DNA of 64,000 bases, taken from assembly GCA_963777435.1 (NCBI GenBank), contig CAVZQT010000001.1, forward strand, positions 310,001 through 374,000. The letters run 5' to 3'. The notes under the pieces are model-generated. The model was not told the DNA's origin and made no database searches. It was given only the letters and a program-made list of their open reading frames with translations. Source of the stretch: AP-15 sp963777435 (lineage in GTDB: Bacteria; Pseudomonadota; Alphaproteobacteria; ATCC43930; CGMCC-115725). Within the stretch, counting starts at the first letter, position 1. Each line of letters opens with the position of its first letter. Of the stretch, positions 35,976 to 45,094 are shown one piece after another. The position numbers and the translations under genes were made by a program.

Positions 35976-38018
35976 TTACTGGGCGGCCTCGGCGGTGCGC
36001 TGCGCCATAACCTTTTCCGCCGGGCGTCCTGTCAATTCCTGCATGTGGTCAAACGCGTGGGCGAAACTGCCGACACCGAGGGTCAGCGAGCGCAACTCCA
36101 CGATCAGATCGTGCAACTCGCTCTGCGGCATGTGAGCGCTGACGACGTCCCAGCCGGGCCAATCGGGCTTGGCGTCATAGCCGAGGATCTGCCCGCGCCG
36201 CCCCGATACCAGCCGCTGCACCCGCGCGGTAAACGCATTCGGCACCGAGATCTCGACCGAGTTGATCGGTTCGAGCAGGATCGGCTCACATTTTGGCAAT
36301 GCCTCCTGAATTGCCTGCCGCCCGGCAGTGTGGAACGCCTGGTCCGAGCTGTCGACCGCGTGGAACTGGCCGGTGATCAGATTGACCGCGAGATCGATGA
36401 CCGGGAAACCCAGCGGACCGCGGACCAATGCTTCGACGACGCCTTCTTCGACCGCCGGGATGTAATTGCGCGGGATCGCCCCGCCGACGACGCTGTCCTT
36501 AAAGGTGAACCCCGAGCCGCGGGGCAAGGCCTTGACCTCGATTGTTATGTCGGCGAACTGGCCGTGGCCGCCGCTCTGCCGCTTGAACCGCGAATGCTGC
36601 TGGGTCCCGCCGCGGATCGTTTCCTTATAGGGCACCGATGCCGGGCGGCCGTTGACCGCGAGGTTGAAGCGGTTGCGAAGCCGGTCGATCGCGATCTGCA
36701 GGTGAATGTCGCCCTGCCCCCATAGCACCATTTCCTGGGTGTCGGCGTTCTGTTCGAGTTCGAAGGTCGGGTCTTCCTCGATCAGCTTGGCGATGGCGCC
36801 GGTCAGTTTGACGTCGTCGGCGCGCTTGTCGGCTGATACCGCCAGCCCGAAGACCGGCTGGGGCCGTTCCGGCCGCGGCAGTGGATCGGCCTTGCCCGAT
36901 GGGGTCAGGACGTCGCCGGTCGCGATGTTTTCCATTCGGGTCATGCCGACCACCTCGCCGGTATGGGCGGAGGCGAGCTTTTCGTGCTGGGCGCCGGTCA
37001 CCCGCAGCAGGCCGGCGACGCGGGTGCCGTTCAACCCCATCCCTTCATTGACGGTGCCGCGCCAGATCCGCGCCAGCGACAATTTCCCGGTATGCGGCAA
37101 ATGATAGGTTTTGACGATCTGGGCCAAAGGCTCGCCCTCGGCGGCGATGCCGAGCCGCTCGGCGGTTTCCTGCGGCAACGGCGTCTCGTGCCGCAACGCC
37201 TTCCACAGCCGGCGGACACCATGATCGGCCGTCGCCGAGCCGAGAAACACCGGCACCAGCTGCGCTTCTTTCATCGAGCGGGTCAGGTGCTGGTAGATTT
37301 CCTCCTTGGACGGCTCGACCTCCTCCAGCAGTTTTTCCAAGAGTTCATCGTCAAAATCGGCGAGCTTCTCGATCATGCCGGAGCGGGTTTCGCGCTCCTG
37401 GTCCCAGAAACCGTCAGGCAGCGGGATCAGGTCGGAGGGCTGACCCGGGCGATAGCGATAAGCGCGCTCGCTGACCAGATCGACATAGCCAGTGATCTCG
37501 CCCTCGCTGCCGCGTAACGGCACCTGGCGCAACACCAATGGCCGCTGCGAGACCGATTGCAATGCCGCCAGTACATCCCGCACCCGCGCGCTGGCGGTAT
37601 CCATCTTGTTGATGAAGATCATGTGCGGAATTTTGTTGAGATCGAGAAAGCGCAATAACGGCGAGATCGTCAGCGCGCGCTCGACTTCCGGCTCGACGAC
37701 GACGACCGCGACATCCGCCGCCAGCAACGCGCTCTGCGCCTCATAGGCAAGCTCGACCGAGCCTGGACAGTCGAGAATGGTCCACGGGTCGCCGAGAAAC
37801 GACGTCGCCGCGACATTAAGCTCGGTCGACATCGAGCGCGCCCGGGCCTCGAGCGAGGCGTCGCCGACCGAATTGCCGTCGCGCACGCTGCCATGGCGGG
37901 TGGTGGTGCCGCTGGCGAACAGCAGCGCCTCCATCAGGCTCGTCTTGCCCGAGAGGTAAGGACCGATCAGTGCGGCACAACGCGGGGCCGCGGTTCCATT
38001 CGCGGAATCATTTGCCAT
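35976..38018 (-). CDS. EF-G-like translational GTPase (FusA paralogue)
   Basis: About 680 residues, shorter than canonical EF-G (~690-700). The GTPase domain has P-loop GPYLSGKTSL, G3 DCPGSVEL and G4 NKMDTAS; then come EF-G domains II-V (RIWRGTVNEGM; ALPRGSGFTFKDSVVGGAIPRNYIPAVEEGV; ILGYDAKPDWPGWDVVSAHMPQSEL). The DxxGH motif of true EF-G/EF-Tu (DTPGH) is replaced by DCPGS, losing the catalytic-type histidine. This fits the divergent alphaproteobacterial 'EF-G-like' group of unknown role rather than FusA. ATG 38018 is preferred; the frame runs to 38096. Confidence 0.9.
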   Translation of the reverse strand: MANDSANGTAAPRCAALIGPYLSGKTSLMEALLFASGTTTRHGSVRDGNSVGDASLEARARSMSTELNVAATSFLGDPWTILDCPGSVELAYEAQSALLAADVAVVVVEPEVERALTISPLLRFLDLNKIPHMIFINKMDTASARVRDVLAALQSVSQRPLVLRQVPLRGSEGEITGYVDLVSERAYRYRPGQPSDLIPLPDGFWDQERETRSGMIEKLADFDDELLEKLLEEVEPSKEEIYQHLTRSMKEAQLVPVFLGSATADHGVRRLWKALRHETPLPQETAERLGIAAEGEPLAQIVKTYHLPHTGKLSLARIWRGTVNEGMGLNGTRVAGLLRVTGAQHEKLASAHTGEVVGMTRMENIATGDVLTPSGKADPLPRPERPQPVFGLAVSADKRADDVKLTGAIAKLIEEDPTFELEQNADTQEMVLWGQGDIHLQIAIDRLRNRFNLAVNGRPASVPYKETIRGGTQQHSRFKRQSGGHGQFADITIEVKALPRGSGFTFKDSVVGGAIPRNYIPAVEEGVVEALVRGPLGFPVIDLAVNLITGQFHAVDSSDQAFHTAGRQAIQEALPKCEPILLEPINSVEISVPNAFTARVQRLVSGRRGQILGYDAKPDWPGWDVVSAHMPQSELHDLIVELRSLTLGVGSFAHAFDHMQELTGRPAEKVMAQRTAEAAQ

Positions 38019-38169
38019 AAGGGGCGCCTCCAGCCGATCTTGTCGGGCGCCCGCGGGGTCAGAGCAACGCCGCGATGGCGCCGGTATCTGACCCAATCTG
38101 GCGCGGCCGGCGGCTGTAACGCAATCGAAATCTAGCGGGGGTGCTGCGTCCCCGCAGACGGGGTTTCGG

Positions 38170-39375
38170 CTACACGCTCAGGGCATGGCAGGCGCGCTCG
38201 ATGCGGTCGCAGGCGTCGCGCAAGACCTCATTCGAGGTCGCGTACGAGATGCGGAAATGCGGCGACAGGCCAAACGCCTCGCCATGCACGACCGCCACAC
38301 CCTCCGCCTCCAGCAGATAGCGGACAAAGTCTTCGTCGTTGGTGATTGCCTTGCCGTCCGGGGTGCGCTTGCCGATGACCCCGGCGCAGGACGGGTAGAC
38401 GTAAAACGCCCCCTCCGGCCGCGGGCAGAACAGGCCCGGAATCTGGTTCAGCCGGTCGACGACGAGATCGCGGCGCTCCTGGAATTTCTTGTTGTGGACC
38501 GGAATGAAATCCTTTGGCCCGTTCAACGCCTCGACCGAAGCCGCCTGGCTGATCGAGCACGGGTTCGCGGTCGAATTCGACTGGATCGCGCCCATCGCCT
38601 TGATCAACGCCTTTGGGCCGCCGCCAAAGCCGATCCGCCAGCCGGTCATGCAATAGGCTTTCGACACCCCGTTGACCGTCAGGGTGCGGCCGTAAAGCCG
38701 CGGCTCGACCTGGGCGATCGTGCGGTACTCGAAATCGTCGTAGATCAGATGCTCGTACATGTCGTCGGTCATGACCCAGACCTGCGGGTGGCGCAGCAAC
38801 ACCTCGGCCACCTCCTTTAATTCGGCCTCGGTATAGGCCGCCCCGGTCGGGTTCGACGGCGAGTTCAGGATCAGCCATTTGGTCCTGGGCGTGATCGCCG
38901 CGTCGAGATCCTCAGGCCGCAATTTGAAGCCGTTGTTTTGCGGGCACGGCACCGACACCGGCGTGCCGTCGCACAGCAACACCATCTCCGGGTACGACAC
39001 CCAGAAAGGTGCGGGAATGACGACCTCGTCGCCGGGATTGATCGTCGCGACCATCGCGTTGTACAGCACCTGCTTGCCGCCGGCGCTGATCGTGATCTGC
39101 GAGGTCTCGTAATCGAGGCCGTTCTCGCGCTTGAACTTTTGCGCGACCGCGCGCTTCAGCTCGATTGTGCCGTCAAAGGTCGTATAGCGGGTCTCGCCGC
39201 GCCGCATCGCCGCGATCGCCGCCTCCTGAATATTGGGCGGGGTGTCGAAATCGGGCTCGCCGACCGACAGGCTGACGATATCGCGCCCGGCCGCCTTCAA
39301 TTCAGTGGCGAGAGCGGTCATCGCCATCGTCGGCGATGGTTTGACGCGAGCAAGACGGTCGGCAAGAAACGCCAT
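38170..39375 (-). CDS. aatA: Aspartate aminotransferase (class I, subgroup 1-beta)
   Basis: 401-residue PLP aminotransferase, interconverting aspartate and oxaloacetate with 2-oxoglutarate; in this subgroup often also prephenate. Visible: LSVGEPDFDTPPNI, ISAGGKQVLYNAM, the NSPSNPTGA active-site loop, VMTDDMYEHLIYD and the PLP Schiff-base Lys239 in VNGVSKAYCMTGWRIGF. It ends with RISYATSNEVLRDACDRI. About 20 bp past the stop, CCCCG-CAGA-CGGGG (38150-38163) could form a short hairpin, without a clear T-run. Monocistronic. Confidence 0.93.
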   Translation of the reverse strand: MAFLADRLARVKPSPTMAMTALATELKAAGRDIVSLSVGEPDFDTPPNIQEAAIAAMRRGETRYTTFDGTIELKRAVAQKFKRENGLDYETSQITISAGGKQVLYNAMVATINPGDEVVIPAPFWVSYPEMVLLCDGTPVSVPCPQNNGFKLRPEDLDAAITPRTKWLILNSPSNPTGAAYTEAELKEVAEVLLRHPQVWVMTDDMYEHLIYDDFEYRTIAQVEPRLYGRTLTVNGVSKAYCMTGWRIGFGGGPKALIKAMGAIQSNSTANPCSISQAASVEALNGPKDFIPVHNKKFQERRDLVVDRLNQIPGLFCPRPEGAFYVYPSCAGVIGKRTPDGKAITNDEDFVRYLLEAEGVAVVHGEAFGLSPHFRISYATSNEVLRDACDRIERACHALSV

Positions 39376-39579
39376 GACAGACCCTTAGTTTGCGAGGAAA
39401 CCAACCGGCAAATATACACGCAGACCCGCGCGCTGTGAAGCTGGTTTGGGCTCGGCGGCTTGTGGTTGGCGCTTTAACGGGATCACGCGGCATCCTATCC
39501 CGCCCGACCTCACACCCTGCTTTGTTGATCACCCGCCCTTGGTTCAATACGATCGGCTGAGCACAACGAGGGTGACGAG

Positions 39580-39798
39580 ATGAACAAATTCAGCTGCACC
39601 AGGTCATTGGGCGAGGAAATCTATTACGCGACCTTGATCGCCGAAAACGACCAGCAAGCAAAAGACATGGCGATCGCCGAAGTCAACGAAAAGTTCCACA
39701 AAAGCGGCGGCCGCGCCAGAGAGTGGAGCCTCAGGGTTCTCGAATCGGACGTCGACGGCCCCGCCCGCATCATCGACTGCGGCTACCGCGAAGCGTGA
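39580..39798 (+). CDS. Small hypothetical protein
   Basis: 72-residue hydrophilic protein (MNKFSCTRSLGEEIYYATL; FHKSGGRAREWSLRVLE; ARIIDCGYREA). A GAGGGTGACGAG leader just before ATG 39580 gives a plausible ribosome-binding site. No signal peptide or membrane helix. It is isolated between the aminotransferase promoter region and a 590-bp gap. No family recognised. Confidence 0.6.
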   Translation: MNKFSCTRSLGEEIYYATLIAENDQQAKDMAIAEVNEKFHKSGGRAREWSLRVLESDVDGPARIIDCGYREA

Positions 39799-40385
39799 CC
39801 CTCGGGCTTCGGACCCGGAACTCTGACGCGCTCAACGATAGTCGCGCATCACCGACGAAAGCCGGTGCCCACGGTCGCAGATCTCTCGCAACCGCGTGGT
39901 TTTCTCTCGTCCGACAGCCGGCTCGCGCCGAGGCACCTCGCCCTGTTGAGAAAGGCAGCAGCTACTTCGGCCTCCTATCCGGCGCGCGGCTCGAAGCCGG
40001 TCTTCGTCCCAAAACGGGGATCGAGTTGGGCGAGCAGCCCGCCGGGCGGCAGTTCGACATCAGAAACGGCAATTTGACCGCGTTTTCGAGCAACAGGTCA
40101 CGATGCGTGACCGCGCCGGCGCAAAGGTGAAATAAAGTAGGACAAACAGGTAGCCGAGCGACAAGCCGGTGCCGATGCCGGCTGGTCAACCTGCTTGGCC
40201 GCCCAGTTCGCGGATGTCGGCACGTAACCAGCCGGATTGGCGAGGTTTTGGCGCCCGCGATAGGCTGAAAACAAGGTTCTGGGCGTCATTTTACCGCCCT
40301 TGTTGATCTCAGCCTTCGCAATGGATTACTACATTCGCCGGCTTGACGCAGGTGCGACAACAGGCGAACAGGGAAGGACTGGCAC
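39799..40385. other. 587-bp region without a supported gene
   Basis: No frame is convincing. On the minus strand around 39985-40060 a short stretch reads protein-like (SDVELPPGGLLAQLDPRFGTKTGF), but it is out of frame with anything upstream and could be a gene remnant. The promoter of the following ABC ATPase is presumably in the last ~100 bp. Confidence 0.5.
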
Positions 40386-41483
40386 ATGGCGCAGGTTGCG
40401 CTGCGAAATATCGTCAAGATGTTCGATAAGACCCCGGCGGTGCAGGGCATCGATCTCGACATCGCCGACCGTGAGTTCATCGTGCTTGTCGGTCCTTCGG
40501 GCTGCGGAAAGACGACGACGTTGCGGATGATCGCGGGGCTCGAAGAAGCGACTGCCGGCGAAATTTACATCGGCGACCAGCTGGTAAACGACGTGCCGCC
40601 CAAGGATCGCGACATTGCGATGGTCTTTCAGAACTACGCGCTCTACCCGCATATGACGGTGTTCGAAAACATGTCCTTTGGCCTGCGGCTGAAGAAGTTT
40701 CCGAAAGCCGAAATCAAAGAGCGCGTCGAAGCGGCGGCCCGCATCCTCGACATAACAGGTCTTCTCGACCGGCGGCCAAAGCAGCTTTCGGGTGGTCAGC
40801 GGCAGCGTGTCGCGATGGGTCGCGCGATCGTCCGCAATCCCAAAGTGTTCCTGTTTGACGAACCTTTGTCAAACCTCGATGCCAAATTGCGCGTGCAGAT
40901 GCGCACTGAAATCAAAAAGGTGCATCAAAAGGTTACGACCACGACGGTTTACGTGACCCACGATCAGATCGAAGCGATGACGCTGGCCGACCGCGTCGTC
41001 ATCATGAATGCCGGCCGTATAGACCAGATCGGAACACCCTACGACGTCTACCATAACCCTAAGACCAAGTTCGTCGCCGGATTTATCGGTTCACCGACGA
41101 TGAACCTGCTGCCCTGCCAACTGATCCAGAATGGCAGTGGTTTGACCGTGCGCCTTTCGGACGAGCTGTCCTTCCCAGTTCCGGCAACCCATGAAGCGCG
41201 CTACCGCCCGTATGTTGGCAATGAACTCCTATTCGGTCTGCGCCCGGAACACATCACCGAGCCGCGCGGCGACGCACCGCCCGGAGCGGTGCCGTTCTCG
41301 GTCCCGCTCGACGTGGTCGAGCCAATGGGCATGGAGACGATGGTCTATTTCATCGTCGATGGCGTTGAGGTGTGCGGGCGCGTCGAGCCGTCCGCGGCCG
41401 GCGCCGCAGGCGAGCGGATGTCGCTCGTTGCCGATCTCAACAAGATGCACCTGATGGACCCGCGTACCGAACAAGTGATCTGA
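40386..41483 (+). CDS. Sugar/polyol ABC transporter ATP-binding protein (MalK/UgpC/MsiK type)
   Basis: 365 residues: ATPase domain with Walker A GPSGCGKTT (36-44), Q-loop VFQNYALYPHMTV, signature LSGGQRQRVAMGRA (134-147), Walker B VFLFDEP (154-160) and switch His in YVTHDQIEAMTLADR. A C-terminal TOBE/OB regulatory domain follows (residues ~240-365; LLFGLRPEHI). This is the shared ATPase of CUT1-type carbohydrate importers. No permease or binding-protein genes are next to it, so it may energise several transporters encoded elsewhere, as MsiK does (inference). It is followed by a dehydrogenase remnant, as in polyol-transport operons. Confidence 0.92.
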   Translation: MAQVALRNIVKMFDKTPAVQGIDLDIADREFIVLVGPSGCGKTTTLRMIAGLEEATAGEIYIGDQLVNDVPPKDRDIAMVFQNYALYPHMTVFENMSFGLRLKKFPKAEIKERVEAAARILDITGLLDRRPKQLSGGQRQRVAMGRAIVRNPKVFLFDEPLSNLDAKLRVQMRTEIKKVHQKVTTTTVYVTHDQIEAMTLADRVVIMNAGRIDQIGTPYDVYHNPKTKFVAGFIGSPTMNLLPCQLIQNGSGLTVRLSDELSFPVPATHEARYRPYVGNELLFGLRPEHITEPRGDAPPGAVPFSVPLDVVEPMGMETMVYFIVDGVEVCGRVEPSAAGAAGERMSLVADLNKMHLMDPRTEQVI

Positions 41484-41504
41484 TCCGCGGCCTGGAGTTT
41501 GGAC

Positions 41505-41561
41505 ATGGACCTCGGCCGCAAGGTCGTCGTCGTTACCGGCGCTGCGCGCGGCATCGGTCAA
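41505..41561 (+). pseudogene. N-terminal remnant of a short-chain dehydrogenase/reductase
   Basis: ATG 41505 opens MDLGRKVVVVTGAARGIGQ, the start of an SDR with the TGxxxGIG dinucleotide-binding motif, 21 bp after the ABC ATPase stop. The protein-like character ends right after this; the frame goes on to 41702 as Arg/Pro/Gly-rich non-homologous sequence. The rest of the ~250-residue enzyme is missing, so this is a deletion relic. Confidence 0.7.
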
Positions 41562-42009
41562 AGAGCGCCCGCGGGCTCGGCGCCGACGGGTCGAACTCGA
41601 CCTGGAGATCCACAACCGGGCGCTGGCTGGCGGCGCACTCGCTGTGATGGAAAAGCCGCCCGGGGCCGACCGGGTCTTGGCGCTGGTGCGCGCGGCGTCT
41701 GAACTCGCGGGTTCGAAACCGCCACATCACGCACTAGAAAGGGCACACCGACGGGTTAGTTAGGGTCGGACGCCGCCTGATCGCTCTCGCCGTGGGGCTC
41801 GTCATCATTAGGTTTTTTGGGTCGTAAGTTCACAAGCTCGGACTTGGACGGCTGACCGGCTAAATCGTGATCGAACGCGGTGGGGTCACTGCCTTTCCCG
41901 ATCGTGACCACCCTCCTCATCAGTGTACTCCTATCTTTTATGCTGTGGGTTCTCGATCGATCAACCAGTACGGGATAACCCAGAGCCGCGCAGTAGCCAG
42001 GGAGGAACG
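41562..42009. other. ~450-bp region without a supported gene
   Basis: Follows the SDR remnant. A short frame near 41770-41828 (GRRLIALAVGLVIIRFFGS) looks like one hydrophobic segment but has no start or support. The last part (about 41930-42009) must carry the promoter and leader of the P-type ATPase gene. Confidence 0.5.
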
Positions 42010-44625
42010 ATGGACCAACCGGTTCCCGTCGGGTCCAGCGCCACGAGCCCGCGGTTTGCCGAGGAAGGGCTGACTAGCCGCCCAGCCGAGCACGCGGTTC
42101 TGGAACCGTCGAAAACGGCGGTGCTGCCGCTCGGCGACCTCGTGCATATTCTCAATTCCAGCCTTGCCGGACTGAGTGCATCCGAGGCAGAAGCCGTCTT
42201 GAAGGTGGTTGGCCCGAACCAGATCGAGGCAGCCAAGCCCAAGCGATTGCTGTTCGCCTTCCTCGAACGGTTCGGCAATCCGCTCGTCATGATCCTGCTC
42301 TTTGCAGCTGCAGTGTCCGCGTTTACAGGGGATCTTGCGAGCTTTGTCATCATCGCGATCATCGTGTTGATGTCGGTACTCCTCGACATGACCCAGGAAT
42401 ATCAGGCACAAAAGGCTGCCGATAGCCTGCGCGCACAAGTGTCGCTGACCGCGAACGCGCTGCGCGATGGAAAGCCCGTCGAAGTAGCCGCCACCGGCAT
42501 CGTGCCGGGCGATATTATTCTCCTCGCGGCCGGCGACCTCGTCCCGGCTGATTCCCGCCTGGTGGAGCTACGCGACCTGTATGTCGACGAAGCGCTGCTG
42601 ACCGGCGAAGCCTATCCGGCCGAAAAGGAAATAACACCGGCGAGTGCGACGAAAGTGCCCGATACCGCATTTCCGAGCAACCTCCTGTTTATGGGAAGCT
42701 CGGTGGTGAGCGGGACCGCCAAGGCCCTCGTCGTGGCGACCGGGCGGGCAACCCAACTTGGCTCGATTGCGGGCGGGCTGAGGAAGCCGCCGCCGCCGAC
42801 CGCCTTCGCGCTCGGGATCCAAAAATTCGGGATGATGATCGTAAAGGCGACCGCCTTTCTCGTTCTGTTCGTGGTCCTGATCAATCTCCTGTTCCATCGT
42901 CCGCTGATCGAATCCTTCCTGTTCGCGGTGGCGCTGGCGGTCGGATTGACGCCGGAACTCCTGCCGATGATCGTCTCCGTCACTCTCGCACATGGCGGGC
43001 TGCGCATGGCGCAGAAGCAGGTGATCGTCAAGCGTCAGTCGGCGATCAACGATCTCGGCAGCATGGATGTGTTCTGCAGCGACAAGACCGGAACACTGAC
43101 CGAGGCGCGCATCCAGCTGGTCCGGGAAGTTGATCTTGGCGGGCGCGACAGCAGTAACGTGATGCAGCTGGCGCAGCTCAACGCCGCATTCGAAACCGGA
43201 CTTAAGAGTCCCTTGGACGAGGCTATCCTTGCGGCCGGGAAGGCCGACTTGTCTGATTGGCGCAAGATCGATGAAGTGCCGTTCGATTTTGAGCGGCGGC
43301 GCGTTTCAGTGTTGGTCGAGGGCGGCGGCCGGCGCCTGATCGTTGTCAAAGGAGCGCCAGAAGACGTGCTTCGATTGGCGGCATATTACGACGCGGAAGG
43401 AGCGCCTTCTCGCCCGCTCGAAGCGGAGGCACGCAAGACGGCGGAGGCAACATTCAATCGGCTCAGCGCCGAGGGATATCGCCTTCTGGGGGTCGCGTGG
43501 CGGGAGGTCGAGGCGGCTCGGCAGCATGCCAGTGTCCCAGATGAAGCGGACCTGACTTTCGCTGGATTTCTGGCCTTTCTCGATCCGCCCAAGACAGGTG
43601 CGCGGGAGGCGCTGACCTCGCTCGCCGATCTCGGCGTCACCGTCAAGGTGGTGACCGGCGACAATGAGCTCGTCACCCGACATGTCTGTGGCGAGCTCGG
43701 CCTGGAGATCACCGGGACGCTGACCGGACCAGAGGTCGCCGAGCTAACCGACGAGGCGCTCGGCGCCAGGGTGGACGAGACGACCTTGTTCTGCCGCGTG
43801 ACCCCGCCGCAGAAGTCGCGGGTCATTTCGGCCTTGCGGCACAAGGGGCATGTCGTCGGTTACCTGGGCGACGGGATCAACGATGCACCACCGTTGCACG
43901 CCGCCGATGTCGGATTTTCCGTGGACACGGCGGTCGATGTTGCCAAAGAGGCAGCCGCTATGATCCTGCTGCGCAAGGATCTTGGCGTGCTGGCCGATGG
44001 CGTGCGTGAAGGCCGGCGAACCTTCGCCAATATACTTAAGTACATGATGATGGGAACCAGCTCCAATTTCGGGAACATGTTCTCGATGGCGGGCGGTGTG
44101 CTGTTTCTGCCGTTCCTGCCAATGCTGCCGACGCAGATTCTGCTCAACAACCTGCTTTATGACCTCTCCGAGACGGCGATCCCGCTGGACCGGGTGAGCG
44201 ACGCCACAATAGCGCGACCGCGTCGCTGGGACCTCGATACTGTCCGCAAGTTCATGCTTGTCTTTGGGCCTCTAAGCTCGGTATTCGACTTCGTTACCTT
44301 CGGCCTGCTCCTCTGGGTATTCAGTGCCGATCAAGCGCTGTTTCAGACCGGCTGGTTTGTCGAGTCGCTGTCGACGCAAATCCTGGTGATCTTTCTGATT
44401 CGCACCCCACATCCGCTACAGGATCGGCCACATCCGGCGCTCGTGGCGAGCACGCTCGGGGCTTTCGCTGTCGCGGTCGCGCTCCCCTATTCCCCACTTG
44501 CACATTGGCTCGGGTTCGTGCCATTGCCCGCAACCGTGCTGGGCGCGCTGTTGCTTGTAACCGCTGTTTATCTCGGCGCCGTTCACGGCGTCAGACGCTG
44601 GTTCTACGCGCGCTATCAAATCTGA
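42010..44625 (+). CDS. Mg2+-transporting type P-ATPase (P-type IIIB, MgtA-like)
   Basis: 871 residues, with about ten membrane helices. Phosphorylation site Asp358 in CSDKTGTLTE; actuator motif LLTGEAYP (197-204); ion-site helix VGLTPELLPMIVSVTLAHGG (311-330); hinge GYLGDGINDAPPLHAADVG. MMMGTSSNFGNMFSMAGG and ILLNNLLYDLSETAIPLD are characteristic of the MgtA/MgtB group, which imports Mg2+ (Mg2+ specificity is inferred from family). GGGAGGAACG before ATG 42010 decides the start; the frame is open to 41923. First gene of the low-oxygen-type island. Confidence 0.92.
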   Translation: MDQPVPVGSSATSPRFAEEGLTSRPAEHAVLEPSKTAVLPLGDLVHILNSSLAGLSASEAEAVLKVVGPNQIEAAKPKRLLFAFLERFGNPLVMILLFAAAVSAFTGDLASFVIIAIIVLMSVLLDMTQEYQAQKAADSLRAQVSLTANALRDGKPVEVAATGIVPGDIILLAAGDLVPADSRLVELRDLYVDEALLTGEAYPAEKEITPASATKVPDTAFPSNLLFMGSSVVSGTAKALVVATGRATQLGSIAGGLRKPPPPTAFALGIQKFGMMIVKATAFLVLFVVLINLLFHRPLIESFLFAVALAVGLTPELLPMIVSVTLAHGGLRMAQKQVIVKRQSAINDLGSMDVFCSDKTGTLTEARIQLVREVDLGGRDSSNVMQLAQLNAAFETGLKSPLDEAILAAGKADLSDWRKIDEVPFDFERRRVSVLVEGGGRRLIVVKGAPEDVLRLAAYYDAEGAPSRPLEAEARKTAEATFNRLSAEGYRLLGVAWREVEAARQHASVPDEADLTFAGFLAFLDPPKTGAREALTSLADLGVTVKVVTGDNELVTRHVCGELGLEITGTLTGPEVAELTDEALGARVDETTLFCRVTPPQKSRVISALRHKGHVVGYLGDGINDAPPLHAADVGFSVDTAVDVAKEAAAMILLRKDLGVLADGVREGRRTFANILKYMMMGTSSNFGNMFSMAGGVLFLPFLPMLPTQILLNNLLYDLSETAIPLDRVSDATIARPRRWDLDTVRKFMLVFGPLSSVFDFVTFGLLLWVFSADQALFQTGWFVESLSTQILVIFLIRTPHPLQDRPHPALVASTLGAFAVAVALPYSPLAHWLGFVPLPATVLGALLLVTAVYLGAVHGVRRWFYARYQI

Positions 44626-45094
44626 TTGGAAATCCCGCTCGCACAACCGCGCTGGAAATGTGCATTCTGGCCGATCCGATACGCTGCTGGCAGAGAGCTC
44701 GATGACGGCGATCATCGCGTCCACCTCGCCTTGCTGTCCGCAGCCAAGGCCAGCATCCCCCTATCGCACCGTTCGGGGTAGAGATATTTCTTGGGGGCAA
44801 TGTCAATTGTTTCCCGTATCCAGCGAGGTGAAGCGGCATCAGCCTCCGCCAAGGCTAGGGCCGGCCAACGACCCGCACTTTGATCTGTATTAAAGGCGGC
44901 AGATGAATTCTGCGATGGAGAGTGTAGCCGTGGTAACGGTCTGCGGATCTAACCGGGGTTAAAGCCGGTTCCGGTGACATGCGACAGACTGCGCGCGCAA
45001 TCGAGATATGAGCCAGGATGTCAGTGCAAATGGACCTTGATATTCGTCGCGGCCGCCCGTTGATATTTGTCGCAGTCAGTGCCAGAGATCAGTC
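44626..45094. other. 469-bp intergenic region before glgX
   Basis: No supported gene. It contains an FNR/FixK-like box at 44880-44893 and, closer to glgX, two direct copies of TTGATATT(C/T)GTCGC (45037-45050 and 45060-45073), 23 bp apart start to start, which may be regulator half-sites. Confidence 0.6.
44880..44893. promoter_or_regulatory. FNR/FixK-type box upstream of glgX
   Basis: TTGATCTGTATTAA matches the consensus TTGAT-N4-ATCAA with one mismatch in the right half. It is about 200 bp before the glgX ATG and shares TTGATCTG with the box at 53911. Position is rather far for direct activation unless the transcript has a long leader. Confidence 0.55.

Noticed and set aside
38150..38163. 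Intrinsic terminator after aatA
   Set aside because: Five-pair hairpin with no following T-run on the coding strand; noted in the gene entry only.
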